Origin: Chrysogorgia sp. JL179-B06
Lineage: Eukaryota > Cnidaria > Anthozoa > Scleralcyonacea > Chrysogorgiidae
Length of the DNA: 64,000 nucleotides
Assembly (NCBI GenBank): GCA_035772405.1
Contig: JAYKKM010000500.1
Coordinates: forward strand, 1-64,000
Reading direction: 5' to 3'
Shown piece by piece: positions 21,247 through 34,745 of this stretch; within the stretch, counting starts at the first letter, position 1; each line of letters begins with the position of its first letter. The position numbers and the translations under genes were made by a program. Under the pieces are notes generated by a model. That model was not told where the DNA came from. It saw only the letters and a program-made list of their open reading frames with translations, and did no database searches.

Positions 21247-21500
21247 ATAGACTTTAATTCTTCCAATTTTGAAGATATTCTAAGGCATAAATTTAAATAA
21301 CATCTCTAACACAAAACTAATATATAAAAAAGGATAATAGGTACTTATTAATATTAGTAACGAAAGGGGGAGAAAAATTGTCAATTCATATACATGAGTA
21401 ATGTTAATTTGCTTTTGGCACATTTCCAGAGATGATTTTCTCGTACATTTCAGTTTCATCTAGAGAGAACAATCCTGCTGTAAGCTGCACATGAAAAGTG
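21247..21500 (-). mobile_element. Possible short LINE 3' fragment
   Basis: The start (GAATAGACTTTAATTCTTCC then ATTTTGAAG) resembles 22119-22150 (GAATAGATTTTACTTCCTCC then ATTATTGAAG), which lies just 3' of the minus-strand LINE. Both follow a GATA run. I infer a 5'-truncated second copy of that LINE's 3' end with a TATC-type tail. The similarity covers only about 30 bases. Confidence 0.35.
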
Positions 21501-21536
21501 CACCACTATATATATATATACAGAACTCGTGACTGG

Positions 21537-21836
21537 GCTCTCGACAACGGCTTCCGTAGCTCAGTGGTCAGAGAACTGCACTAGCATCGCATTGTCGCGG
21601 GTTCAATTCCAGCCGGAAGGACTTGAAGTTGCATTTTTCGCAACTGGTCCCGGTTTGGTCTTAAAATGTATGTATTCCAACACTCGAAATTTTCCTTAAC
21701 CATAAATCCTTTCAACATGTAGTGTGATCGAGTGAAATGCCAAATATTGCATATATACACCATTTGTGTGTGGCACGAAACTAACTAGTAATAAAATGTC
21801 TAGTCACAACTGTTGAGTCTTTGAATTTTTTACTAT
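21537..21836 (+). mobile_element. tRNA-derived SINE, copy 2
   Basis: Nearly identical to copy 1, including the preceding CACTATATATATACAGAAC and GTGACTGGGCTCTCGACAA. The A box reads TAGCTCAGTGG (closer to consensus than copy 1) and the B box GGTTCAATTCC. The antisense frame ending in VLPAGIEPATMRC is the familiar false protein that tRNA-SINEs create in gene predictions. Confidence 0.8.
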
Positions 21837-22047
<211 letters not shown>

Positions 22048-22329
22048 CAGTACTGCTCAGAAATAACCTAACAGTGTGGCTGAGGTTGAGGTTCAGTTAA
22101 ACAATGATAAAACTGGTGAATAGATTTTACTTCCTCCATTATTGAAGAGCCCCGTATAAACCACGGGTTGGGTTAATATTAAAAAGTGTTATTTATATAG
22201 CTAATGAATATAGAGCCTAACATTAAAATTTATATACAATTTTGAGTTGAGAAATTTAAAATATACTAATGCTAAAAATTATCTACTAATATTAGTCAAA
22301 TGTTTATCATATACTAGTCAACTTATTTA

Positions 22330-24085
22330 AAATGGAAAGTATCCCTTGAGAGACTGTGAGCAAAAAGGGATCTCTTATATTAAAATCATCATTCACTAGC
22401 ATTGAATATTGTACTGCTAAAAAGGTTTATAAAAATTGTTTCATCTTCTTCATTAAAAAGTTTTGCACAGATTCTTAAAGTAAGTCTGTCATGCAATAAA
22501 TCCCAAAGCTTGTTACGCTCCTCCATTCGTATGTGGCATTGCATAATAAAATGGTAAGCGATGTTTAATAGAATCTGACTACAAAATTTACATCTGTACT
22601 CTGTTTCGTATTCGATGACAGCTGCCATATCGCTGATGGAATGTTTCCGCACAAAATATTCACCATATTCGCGATAGCCTTCAGGAACAATGGATGACTG
22701 AATGCCACTGTCCACAGCTCCAAGGTTACCACTGCATCTGAGAACTGTGAATGTGTTTCTTAATCATGGGTTTCCCTTGGTGAGTAGGAAATTCTCCATA
22801 CTCGAGATATGCAGCCAAATAATTTTGCAGATTATACTTAGCTAGAATTTTAATTATGTCTGGAATATAACCACGTTGATAGTTGGTGAGGCCATACAAA
22901 TAATTCAGGAGTCGTTTAAGGAAAATTTGCTTATGTACAGTTGCAGGAAGAGAACAGACCAGCTTTTGGAGAAACAAGAACTTTGTCTTCTCGATGTAAA
23001 CCATTTACTGTCCACAATCCCAAACTTCCTGTAACAGCTTCTGATCTTGTTGTGGAACATAAACCTTGCGATCTTTTTGCGGCAAGACGATGTACACGTT
23101 CCAGCATTTCTAGGTCTGTTGGTGTCAGATTCCACCACAGCTCCGAGCCATACAGCATTTTGATCGTCCGACACTTTTCCACAAATCAGCACCACACAAA
23201 GGATTTAGACCTCCTGGTCTAACACCTATATCCATTAAGGAAAATACTACCTCTTTTCCTTTATTATTAGCCTCTTCTGTCCGCGTGTTACTTGAGAAAT
23301 CACCAGATAAAGTTATGCCAACGTGCACATGTCTTTTTTTCTTTGATAGATTTCTTGTTGAGAATCCATGTTCTTTTCTCAATATTTTTTGCGTTTGCCA
23401 CAGTTGATTCTCCAAAAACAATCGTTTCCGTTTTGGAGATATTAAATTTGAATCTCCATTTTTTACTATACCGCTCCATTGTAGATATCATGGACTGCAA
23501 GCCAGCAACACGTGGTGAAATCAACGCAATATCGTCAGCCACATTAACATTTCCACAGAATTCGAAGAGCTAGTAACTAGACCACAGTTAGTGTCAGAAA
23601 TTTCTTTTGTTATATCATTGTTAAAACACATAAAAAGCCATGGAGACAAAACTCCACCTTGTCTTACACCTTGCTTCACTGAAAAGAAGCCGAGATACGG
23701 TTGTTGTTTCCCACACAACATGACATTTTACTGTACCATTTCTTTAATAACCTCCAAGTCTTGCCTTTTATGCCTAGATTGAATAGTTTAAAAAAAAGAC
23801 CATCCAACCACACTGTGTCAAATGCTTTCGCTGAATCCAAAAAACAAGCCTAGACTTTACCACCATTTTCTATTGAATCAAGGATAGCTTCTTGTAGGAC
23901 GAAACTGGCGAGGACGCTACTTTTTGACTTTTGATAAGCAAATTGTAGATCATTTGGAAGTCCAAATTTTTCAAAGAATGGCATATTACGGCACAGCATT
24001 ATTCTCTCTAATATTTTACCAATAACATTCAATAAAGTGATACCACGATAATTATCTATGTCATGTTTGCTTTTCTTCTTTCCTT
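22330..24085 (-). mobile_element. LINE ORF2, 3' half (split by the satellite block)
   Basis: This is the downstream half of a minus-strand non-LTR retrotransposon. From its 5' side: GKKKSKHDIDNYRGITLLNV and GKILERIM (24085-23990), DLQFAYQKSKSS and ILDSIENGGKV (23950-23850), QGVRQGGVLSPWLF (about 23670), ADDIALISPRVAG with the catalytic aspartates and ISKTETIVFGES (23540-23400), LYGSELWWN and DLEMLERVHR (23150-23080), and a terminal CKFC...H...C zinc-knuckle-like motif (22620-22555). At least four frame changes make it inactive. Its missing 5' half resumes at 47535. Confidence 0.85.
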
Positions 24086-24087
24086 TA
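24086..24087. other. TA target-site duplication, left copy
   Basis: The LINE frame on the minus strand reads ...GTATA|TA|AAGGAAAG once the insert is removed. TA is present at 24086-24087 and again at 47533-47534. This defines the insert as 24088-47532. Confidence 0.8.
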
Positions 24088-24534
24088 ACTCTTTCCTTAC
24101 GGCTGAAAAACATCAAAAATTGAACGACCACCGTGTTCTATTGATATCTCTTGAAATAACCATAACTGTTGCGAAAGCTATACATTTTCTGGAAGCCGAA
24201 TAAACCGGCTTTTACTTGTTCTTTTAAATTTCCCGAACAAAACACATTATGTTAATATAAATTAGCATTAAGTATCATAAATCAGGTTGAAAAATTTACA
24301 TTTTTCCAGAAAAGGCCATCTTGCACGCCCGCGTAGCATGTTGAAAACTCAAAATGCCACCAATCGCAGAGTTGTTTATGAAATCAAATCAAACTTGGCG
24401 TGTGCGTGGATTTCATGTTCCTGGCACTTGTCGAATTTCAATTTTTAATCTTGCGTTACCGTGTGCCGTGTTTTTCGATGACGACTTTGCGGGTCTTCAG
24501 TGACCCATTTTAACTGCGCCCGTAGGGAAAGAGT
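24088..24534. mobile_element. MITE copy 1 (left boundary of the satellite block)
   Basis: A 447-bp non-coding element begins ACTCTTTCCTTACGG and ends CCGTAGGGAAAGAGT: terminal inverted repeats of about 15 bases with one mismatch. It is flanked by TA on both sides. Internally it holds CTGAAAAACATCAAAAATTG, CCATCTTGCACGCCCGCGTAG and GGGTCTTCAGTGACCC. A TA duplication fits Tc1/mariner or ISL2EU-type elements; nothing in it identifies the transposase donor. Confidence 0.85.
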
Positions 24535-27500
24535 TAATATACAATGGTCGATATTTTTTTCGCATCGGATCAATTTTATATTTTTGCCTGAAATTTTCAT
24601 CATCGTTATAAGTCGGCTAAACAACACACATATCAAATTTTTAACAAATTTGGTGAATTATTTCCTACATTTCTAAACACGGTGAATTTTGACCTTTTTG
24701 ACCCACAGGCCACATGCATAGAACGTATTGTCTTTGTAGTGTATAGATAGCTTGCGTATATATTTAAAAGTATGAGCTCCCGTGCGGGTGGAACCGGTGC
24801 GGGTGGGATCTCTGCAGAGACTCTGCTTCGGGTAACCCTTACATAATTCCTCTCATTGAGCGGGGTAGGGGGGAGCAGAGAAGGGGGTTCATTTTTTGTC
24901 ACTGACCATTTTTTTGCTTTGGTTAACTGTATTTACTTTGATTATTTTCAATTCAACAGATAATATACTGCTTTTCCTGTCACGGTTTTTCTTCGATTAT
25001 TTTCAATTTACCTATTATTGCTTCTTAATATACAATGGTCGATATTTTTTCGCATCGATCAATTTTATATTTTTGCCTGAATTTTTCATCATCGTTATAA
25101 GTCGGCTAAACAACACACATATCAAATTTTTAACAAATTTGGTGAATATTTCCTACATTTCTAAACACGGTGAATTTTGACCTTTTTGACCCACATGCAT
25201 AGAACGTAATTGTCTTTGTAGTGTATAGATAGCTTGTGTATATATTTAAAAGTATGAGCTCCCGTGCGGGTGGACCGGTGCGGGTGGGATATCTGCAGAG
25301 ACTCTGCTTCGGGTAACCCTTACATAATTCCTCTCATTGAGGGGGGTAGGGGGAGCAGAGAAGGGGGTTCATTTTTTGTCACTGACCATTTTTTTGCTTT
25401 GTTAAACTGTATTTACTTTGATTATTTTCAATTCAACAGATAATAAACTGCTTTTCCTTTCACGCTTTTTTCTTCGATTATTTTCAATTTACCTATTATG
25501 GCTTCTTAATATACAATGGTCGATATTTTTTCGCATCGATCAATTTTATATTTTTGCCTGAATTTTTCATCATCGTTATAAGTCGGCTAAACATCACACA
25601 TATCAAATTTTTAACAAATTTGGTGAATTATTTCCTACATTTCTAAACACGGTGAATTTTGACCTTTTTGACCCACATGCATAGAACGTATTGTCTTTGT
25701 AGTGTATAGATAGCTTGCGTATATATTTAAAAGTATGAGCTCCCGTGCGGGTGGACCGGTGCGGGTGGGATCTCTGCAGAGACTCTGCGTCGGGTAACCC
25801 TTACATAATTCCTCTCATTGAGGGGGTAGGGGGAGCAGAGAAGGGGGTTCATTTTTTGTCACTGACCATTTTTTTGCTTTGTTAAACTGTATTTACGTTG
25901 ATTATTTTCAAGTCAACAGATAATAAACTGCTTTTCCTTTCACGCTTTTTCTTCGATTATTTTCAATTTACCTATTATTGCTTCTTAATATACAATGGTC
26001 GATATTTTTTCGCATCGATCAATTTTATATTTTTGCCTGAATTTTTCATCATCGTTATAAGTCGGCTAAACAACACACATATCAAATTTTTAACAAATTT
26101 GGTGAATTATTTCCTACATTTCTAAACACGGTGAATTTTGATCTTTTTGACCCACATGCATAGAACGTATTGTCTTTGTAGTGTATAGATAGCTTGCGTA
26201 TATATTTAAAAGTATGAGCTCCCGTGCGGGTGGACCGGTGCGGGTGGGATCTCTGCAGAGACTCTGCTTCGGGTAACCCTTACATAATTCCTCTCATTGA
26301 GGGGGGTAGGGGGGAGCAGAGAAGGGGGTTCATTTTTTGTCACTGACCATTTTTTTGCTTTGTTAAACTGTATTTACTTTGATTATTTTCAATTCAACAG
26401 ATAATAAACTGCCTTTCCTTTCACGCTTTTTCTTCGATTATTTTCAATTTACCTATTATTGCTTCTTAATATACAATGGTCGATATTTTTTCGCATCGAT
26501 CAATTTTATATTTTTGCCTGAATTTTTCATCATCGTTATAACTCGGCTAAACAACACACATATCAAATTTTTAACAAATTTGGTGAATTATTTCCTACAT
26601 TTCTAAACACGGTGAATTTTGACCTTTTTGACCCACAGGCATAGAACGTATTGTCTTTGTAGTGTATAGATAGCTTGCGTATATATTTAAAAGTATGGAG
26701 CTCCCGTGCGGGTGGACCGGTGCGGGTGGGATCTCTGCAGAGACTCTGCATCGGGTAACCCTTACATTATTCCTCTCATTGAGGGGGGTAGGGGGGAGCA
26801 GAGAAGGGGGTGCATTTTTTGTCACTGACCATTTTTTTGCTTTGTTAAACTGTATTTACTTTGATTATTTTCAATTCTACAGATAATAAACTGCTTTTCC
26901 TTTCACGCTTTTTCTTCGATTATTTTCAATTTACCTATTATTGCTTCTTTATATACAATGGTCGATATTTTTTCGCATCGATCAATTTTATATTTTTGCC
27001 TGAATTTTTCATCATCGTTATAAGTCGGCTAAACAACACACATATCAAATTTTTAACAAATTTGGTGAATTATTTCCTACATTTCTAAACACGGTGAATT
27101 TTGACCTTTTTGACCCACATGCATAGAACGTATTGTCTTTGTAGTGTATAGTTAGCTTGCGTAAATATTTAAAAGTATGAGCTCCCGTGCGGGTGGACCG
27201 GTGCGGGTGGGATCTCTGCAGAGACCTCTGCTTCGGGTAACCCTTACATAATTCCTCTCATTGAGGGGGGTAGGGGGGAGCAGAGAAGGGGGTTCATTTT
27301 GGTCACTGACCATTTTTTTTGCTTTGTTAAACTGTATTTACTTTGATTATTTTCAATTCAACAGATAATAAACTGCTTTTCATTTCATGCTTTTTCTTCG
27401 ATTATTTTCAATTTACCTATTATTGCTTCTTAATATACAATGGTCGATATTTTTTCGCATCGATCAATTTTATATTTTTGCCTGATATTTTCATCATCGT

Positions 27501-30500
27501 TATAAGTCGGCTAAACAACACACATATCAAATTTTTAACAAATTTGGTGAATTATTTCCTACATTTCTAAACACGGTGAATTTTGATCTTTTTGACCCAC
27601 ATGCATAGAACGTAGTGTCTTTGTAGTGTATAGATAGCTTGCGTATATATTTAAAAGTATGAGCTCCCGTGCGGGTGGACCGGTGCGGGTGGGATCTCTG
27701 CAGAGACTCTGCTTCGGGTAACCCTTACATAATTCCTCTCATTGAGGGGGGTAGGGGAGCAGAGAAGGGGGTTCATTTTTTGTCACTGACCATTTTTTTT
27801 GGCTTTGTTAAACTGTATTTACTTTGATTATTTTCAATTCAACAGATAATAAACTGCTTTTCCTTTCACGCTTTTTCATTTTCAATTTACCTATTATTGC
27901 GTCTTAATATACAATGGTCGATATTTTTTCGCATCGATCAATTTTATATTTTTGCCTGAATTTTTCATCATCGTTATAAGTCGGCTAAACAACACACATA
28001 TCAAATTTTTAACAAATTTGGTGAATTATTTCCTACATTTCTAAACACGGTGAATTTTGACCTTTTTGACCCACATGCATAGAACGTATTGTCTTTATAG
28101 AGTATAGATAGCTTGCGTATATATTTAAAAGTATGAGCTCCCGTGCGGGTGGACCGGTGCGGGTGGGATCTCTGCAGAGACTCTGCTTCGGGTAACCCTT
28201 ACATAATTCCTCTCATTGAGGGGGGTAGGGGGGAGCAGAGAAGGGGGTTCATTTTTGTCACTGACCATTTTTTTGCTTTGTTAAACTGTATTTACTTTGA
28301 TTATTTTCAATTCAACAGATAATAAACTGCTTTTCCTTTCACGCTTTTTCTTCGATTATTTTCAATTTACCTATTATTGCTTCTTATTATACAATGGTCG
28401 ATATTTTTTCGCATCGATCAATTTTATATTTTTGCCTGAATTTTTCATCATCGTTATAAGTCGGATAAACAACACACATATCAAATTTTTAACAAATTTG
28501 GTGAATTATTTCCTACATTTCTAAACACGGTGAATTTTGACCTTTTTGACCCACCTGCATAGAACGTATTGTCTTTGTAGTGTATATATAGCTTGCGTAT
28601 ATAGTAAAAGTATGAGCTCCTGTGCGGGTGGACCGGTGCGGGTGGGATCTCTGCAGAGACTCTGCTTCGAGTAACCCTTACATAATTCCTCTCATTGAGG
28701 GGGGTAGGGGGAGCAGAGAAGGGGGTTCATTTTTTTGTCACTGACCATTTTTTTGCTTTGTTAAACTGTATTTACTTTGATTATTTTCAATTCAACAGAT
28801 AATAAACTGCTTTTCCTTTCACGCTTTTTCTTCGATTATTTTCAATTTACCTATTATTGCTTCTTAATATACAATGGTCGATATTTTTTCGCATCGATCA
28901 ATTTTATATTTTTGCCTGAATTTTTCATCATCGTTATAAGTCGGCTAAACAACACACATATCAAATTTTTAACAAATTTGGTGAATTATTTCCTACATTT
29001 CTAAACACGGTGAATTTTGACCTTTTTGACCCACATGCATAGAACGTATTGTCTTTGTAGTGTATAGTTAGCTTGCGTATATTATTTAAAAGTATGAGCT
29101 CCCGTGCGGGTGGACCGGTGCGGGTGGGATCTCTGCAGAGACTCTGCTTCGGGTAACCCTTACATAATTCCTCTCATTGAGGGGGGTAGGGGGAGCAGAG
29201 AAGGGGGTTCATTTTTTGTCACTGACCATTTTTTTGCTTTGTTAAACTGTATTTACTTTGATTATTTTCAATTCAACAGATAATAAACGGCCTTTCCTTT
29301 CACGCTTTTTCTTCGATTATTTTCATTTTACCTATTATTGCTTCTTAATATACAATGGTCGATATTTTTTCGCATCGATCAATTTTATATTTTTGCCTGA
29401 ATTTTTCATCATCGTTATAACTCGGCTAAACAACACACATATCAAATTTTTAACAAATTTGGTGAATTATTTCCTACATTTTCTAACACGGTGAATTTTG
29501 ACCTTTTTGACCCACATGCATAGAACGTATTGTCTTTGTAGTGTATAGATAGCTTGCGTATATATTTAAAAGTATGAGCTCCCGTGCGGGTGGACCGGTG
29601 CGGGTGGGATCTCTGCAGAGACTCTGCTTCGGGTAACCCTTACATAATTCCTCTCATTGAGGGGGGTAGGGGGAGCAGAGAAGGGGGTTCATTTTTTGTC
29701 ACTGACCATTTTTTTGCTTTGTTAAACTGTATTTACTTTGATTATTTTCAATTCAACAGATAATAAACTGCTTTTCCTTTCACGCTTTTTCTTCGATTAT
29801 TTTCAATTTACCTATTATTGCTTCTTAATATACAATGGTCGATATTTTTTCGCATCGATCAATTTTATATTTTTGCCTGAATTTTTCATCATCGTTATAA
29901 GTCGGCTAAACAACACACATATCAAATTTTTAACAAATTTGGTGAATTATTTCCTACAGTTCTAAACACGGTGAATTTTGACCTTTTTGACCCACATGCA
30001 TAGAACGTATTGTCTTTATAGTGTATAGATAGCTTGCGTATATATTTAAAAGTATGAGCTCCCGTGCGGGTGGACCGGTGCGGGGGGGATCTCTGCAGAG
30101 AATCTGCTTCGGGTAACCCCTACATAATTCCTCTCATTGAGGGGGGTAGGGGGAGCAGAGAAGGGGGTTCATTTTTTGTCACTGACCATTTTTTTGCTTT
30201 GTTAAACTGTATTTACTTTGATTATTTTCAATTCAACAGATAATAAACTGCTTTTCCTTTCACGCTTTTTCTTCGATTATTTTCAATTTACCTATTATTG
30301 CTTCTTAATATACAATGGTCGATATTTTTTTCGCATCGATCAATTTTATATTTTTGCCTGAATTTTTCATCATCGTTATAAGTCGGCTAAACAACACACA
30401 TATCAAATTTTTAACAAATTTGGTGAATTATTTCCTACATTTCTAAACACGGTGAATTTTGACCTTTTTGACCCACATGCATAGAACGTATTGTCTTTGT

Positions 30501-33500
30501 AGTGTATAGTTAGCTTGCGTAATATATTTAAAAGTATGAGCTCCCGTGCGGGTGGACCGGTGCGGGTGGGATCTCTGCAGAGACTCTGCTTCGGGTAACC
30601 CTTACATAATTCCTCTCATTGAGGGGGGTAGGGGAGCAGAGAAGGGGGTTCATTTTTTGTCACTGACCATTTTTTTGCTTTGTTAAACTGTATTTACTTT
30701 GATTATTTTCAATTCAACAGATAATAAACTGCCTTTCCTTTCACGCTTTTTCTTCGATTATTTTCAATTTACCTATTATTGCTTCTTAATATACAATGGT
30801 CGATATTTTTTCGCATCGATCAATTTTATATTTTTGCCTGAATTTTTCATCATCGTTATAACTCGGCTAAACAACACACATATCAAATTTTTAACAAATT
30901 TGGTGAATTATTTCCTACATTTCTAAACACGGTGAATTTTGACCTTTTTGACCCACATGCATAGAACGTATTGTCTTTGTAGTGTATAGATAGCTTGCGT
31001 AATATATTTAAAAGTATGAGCTCCCGTGCGGGTGGACCGGTGCGGGTGGGATCTCTGCAGAGACTCTGCTTCGGGTAACCCTTACATAATTCCTCTCATT
31101 GAGGGGGGTAGGGGGAGCAGAGAAGGGGGTTCATTTTTTGTCACTGACCATTTTTTTGCTTTGTTAAACTGTATTTAGTTTGATTATTTTAAATTCGACA
31201 GATAATAAACTGCTTTTCCTTTCACGCTTTTTCTTCGATTATTTTCAATTTACCTATTATTGCTTCTTAATATACAATGGTCGATATTTTTTCGCATCGA
31301 TCAATTTTATATTTTTGCCTGAATTTTTCATCATCGTTATAAGTCGGCTAAACAACACACATATCAAATTTTTAACAAATTTGGTGAATTATTTCCTACA
31401 TTTCTAAACACGGTGAATTTTGACCTTTTTGACCCACATGCATAGAACGTATTGTCTTTGTAGTGTATAGTTAGCTTGCGTATATATTTAAAAGTATGAG
31501 CTCCCGTGCGGGTGGACCGGTGCGGGTGGGATCTCTGCAGAGACTCTGCTTCGGGTAACCCTTACATTATTCCTCTCATTGAGGGGGGTAGGGGGGAGCA
31601 GAGAAGGGGGTTCATTTTTTGTCACTGACCATTTTTTTGCTTTGTTAAACTGTATTTACTTTGATTATTTTCAATTCAACAGATAATAAACTGCTTTTCA
31701 TTTCATGCTTTTTCTTCGATTATTTTCAATTTACCTATTATTGCTTCTTAATATACAATGGTCGATATTTTTTCGCATCGATGAATTTTATATTTTTGCC
31801 TGAATTTTTCATCATCGTTATAAGTCGGCTAAACAACACACATATCAAATTTTTAACAAATTTGGTGAATTATTTCCTACATTTCTAAACACGGTGAATT
31901 TTGATCTTTTTGACCCACATGCATAGAACGTATTGTCTTTGTAGTGTATAGATAGCTTGCGTATATATTTAAAAGTATGAGCTCCCGTGCGGGTGGACCG
32001 GTGCGGGTGGGATCTCTGCAGAGACTCTGCTTCGGGTAACCCTTACATAATTCCTCTCATTGAGGGGGGTAGGGGGAGCAGAGAAGGGGGTTCATTTTTT
32101 GTCACTGACCATTTTTTTGCTTTGTTAAACTGTATTTACTTTGATTATTTTCAATTCAACAGATAATAAACTGCTTTTCCTTTCACGCTTTTTCTTCGAT
32201 AATTTTCAATTTACCTATTATTGCTTCTTAATATACAATGGTCGATATTTTTTCGCATCGATCAATTTTATATTTTTGCCTGAATTTTTCATCATCGTTA
32301 TAAGTCGGCTAAACAACACACATATCAAATTTTTAACAAATTTGGTGAATTATTTCCTACATTTCTAAACACGGTGAATTTTGACCTTTTTGACCCACAT
32401 GCATAGAACGTATTGTCTTGGTAGTGTATAGATAGCTTGCGTATATATTTAAAAGTATGAGCTCCCGTGCGGGTGGACCGGTGCGGGTGGGATCTCTGCA
32501 GAGACTCTGCTTCGGGTAACCCTTACATAATTCCTCTCATTGAGCGGGGTAGGGGGGAGCAGAGAAGGGGGTTCATTTTTTGTCACTGACCATTTTTTTG
32601 CTTTGTTAAACTGTATTTACTTTGATTATTTTCAATTCAACAGATAATAAACTGCTTTTCCTTTCACGCTTTTTCTTCGATATTTTTCAATTTACCTATT
32701 ATTGCTTCTTAATATACAATGGTCGATATTTTTTCGCAGCGATCAATTTTATATTTTTGCCTGAATTTTTCATCATCGTTATAAGTCGGCTAAACAACAC
32801 ACATATCAAATTTTTAACAAATTTGGTGAATTATTTCCTACATTTCTAAACACGGTGAAGTTTGACCTTTTTGACCCACATGCATAGAACGTATTGTCTT
32901 TGTAGTGTAGAGATAGCTTGCGTATATATTTAAAAGTATGAGCTCCCGTGCGGGTGGACCGTGCGGGTGGGATCTCTGCAGAGACTCTGCTTCGGGTAAC
33001 CCTTACATAATTCCTCTCATTGAGGGGGGTAGGGGGGAGCAGAGAAGGGGGTTCATTTTTTGTCACTGACCATTTTTTTGCTTTGTTAAACTGTATTTAC
33101 TTTGATTATTTTTCAATTCAACAGATAATAAACTGCTTTTCCTTTCACGCTTTTTCTTCGATTATTTTCAATTTACCTATTATTGCTTCTTAATATACAA
33201 TGGTCGATATTTTTTCGCATCGATCAATTTTATAATTTTGCCTGAATTTTTCATTCATCGTTATAAGTCGGCTAAACAACACACATATCAAATTTTTAAC
33301 AAATTTGGTGAATTATTTCCTACATTTCTAAACACGGTGAATTTTGACCTTTTTGACCCACATGCATAGAACGTATTGTCTTTGTAGTGTATAGATAGCT
33401 TGCGTATATATTTAAAAGTATGAGCTCCCGTGCGGGTGGACCGGTGCGGGTGGGATCTCTGCAGAGACTCTGCTTCGGGTAACCCTTACATAATTCCTCT

Positions 33501-34641
33501 CATTGAGGGGGGTAGGGGAGCAGAGAAGGGGGTTCATTTTTTGTCACTGACCATTTTTTGCTTTGTTAAACTGTATTTACTTTGATTATTTTCAATTCAA
33601 ACAGATAATAAACTGCTTTTCCTTTCACGCTTTTTCTTCGATTATTTTCAATTTACCTATTATTGCTTCTTAATATACAATGGGTCGATATTTTTTCGCA
33701 TCGATCAATTTTATATTTTTGCCTGAATTTTTCATCATCGTTATAAGTCGGCTAAACAACACACATATCAAATTTTTAACAAATTTGGTGAATTATTTCC
33801 TACATTTCTAAACACGGTGAATTTTTGACCTTTTTGACCCACATGCATAGAACGTATTGTCTTTGTAGTGTATAGATAGCTTGCGTATATATTTAAAAGT
33901 ATGAGCTCCCGTGCGGGTGGACCGGTGCGGGTGGGATCTCTGCAGAGACTCTGCTTCGGGTAACCCTTACATAATTCCTCTCATTGAGGGGGGTAGGGGG
34001 AGCAGAGAAGGGGGTTCATTTTTTGTCACTGACCATTTTTTTGCTTTGTTAAACTGTATTTACTTTGATTATTTTCAATTCAACAGATAATAAACTGCTT
34101 TTCCTTTCACGCTTTTTCTTCGATTATTTTCCAATTTACCTATTATTGCTTCTTAATATACAATGGTCGATATTTTTTCGCATCGATCAATTTTATATTT
34201 TTGCCTGAATTTTTCATCATCGTTATAAGTCGGCTAAAAAACACACATATCAAATTTTTAACAAATTTGGTTGAATTATTTCCTACATTTCTAAACACGG
34301 TGAATTTTGACCTTTTTGACCCACATGCATAGAACGTATTGTCTTTGTAGTGTATAGCTAGCTTGCGTATATATTTAAAAGTAGGAGCTCCCGTGCGGGT
34401 GGACCGGTGCGGGTGGGATCTCTGCAGAGACTCTGCTTCGGGTAACCCTTACATAATTCCTCTCATTGAGGGGGGTAGGGGGAGCAGAGAAGGGGGTTGC
34501 ATTTTTTTGTCATCTGACCATTTTTTTGCTTTGTTAAACTGTATTTACTTTGATTTATTTTCAATTCAACAGATAATAAACTGCTTTTCCTTTCACGCTT
34601 TTTCTTCGATTATTTTCAATTTTACCTATTATTGCTTCTTA

Positions 34642-34745
34642 ACTCTTTCCTTACGGCTGAAAAACATCAAAAATTTTGAACGATCCACCCTTGTTCTATT
34701 TTCTCATGAAATAACCATAACTGTTGCGAAAAGCTATACATTTTC
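34642..34745. mobile_element. Truncated MITE fused to a partial satellite unit
   Basis: The first ~104 bases of the MITE (ACTCTTTCCTTACGG through GCTATACATTTTC) sit at the usual TA position of a unit. The sequence then jumps to the satellite at ACATATCAAATTTTT, skipping the rest of the MITE and about 110 bases of unit. This is one recombination or deletion junction inside the array. Confidence 0.85.
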
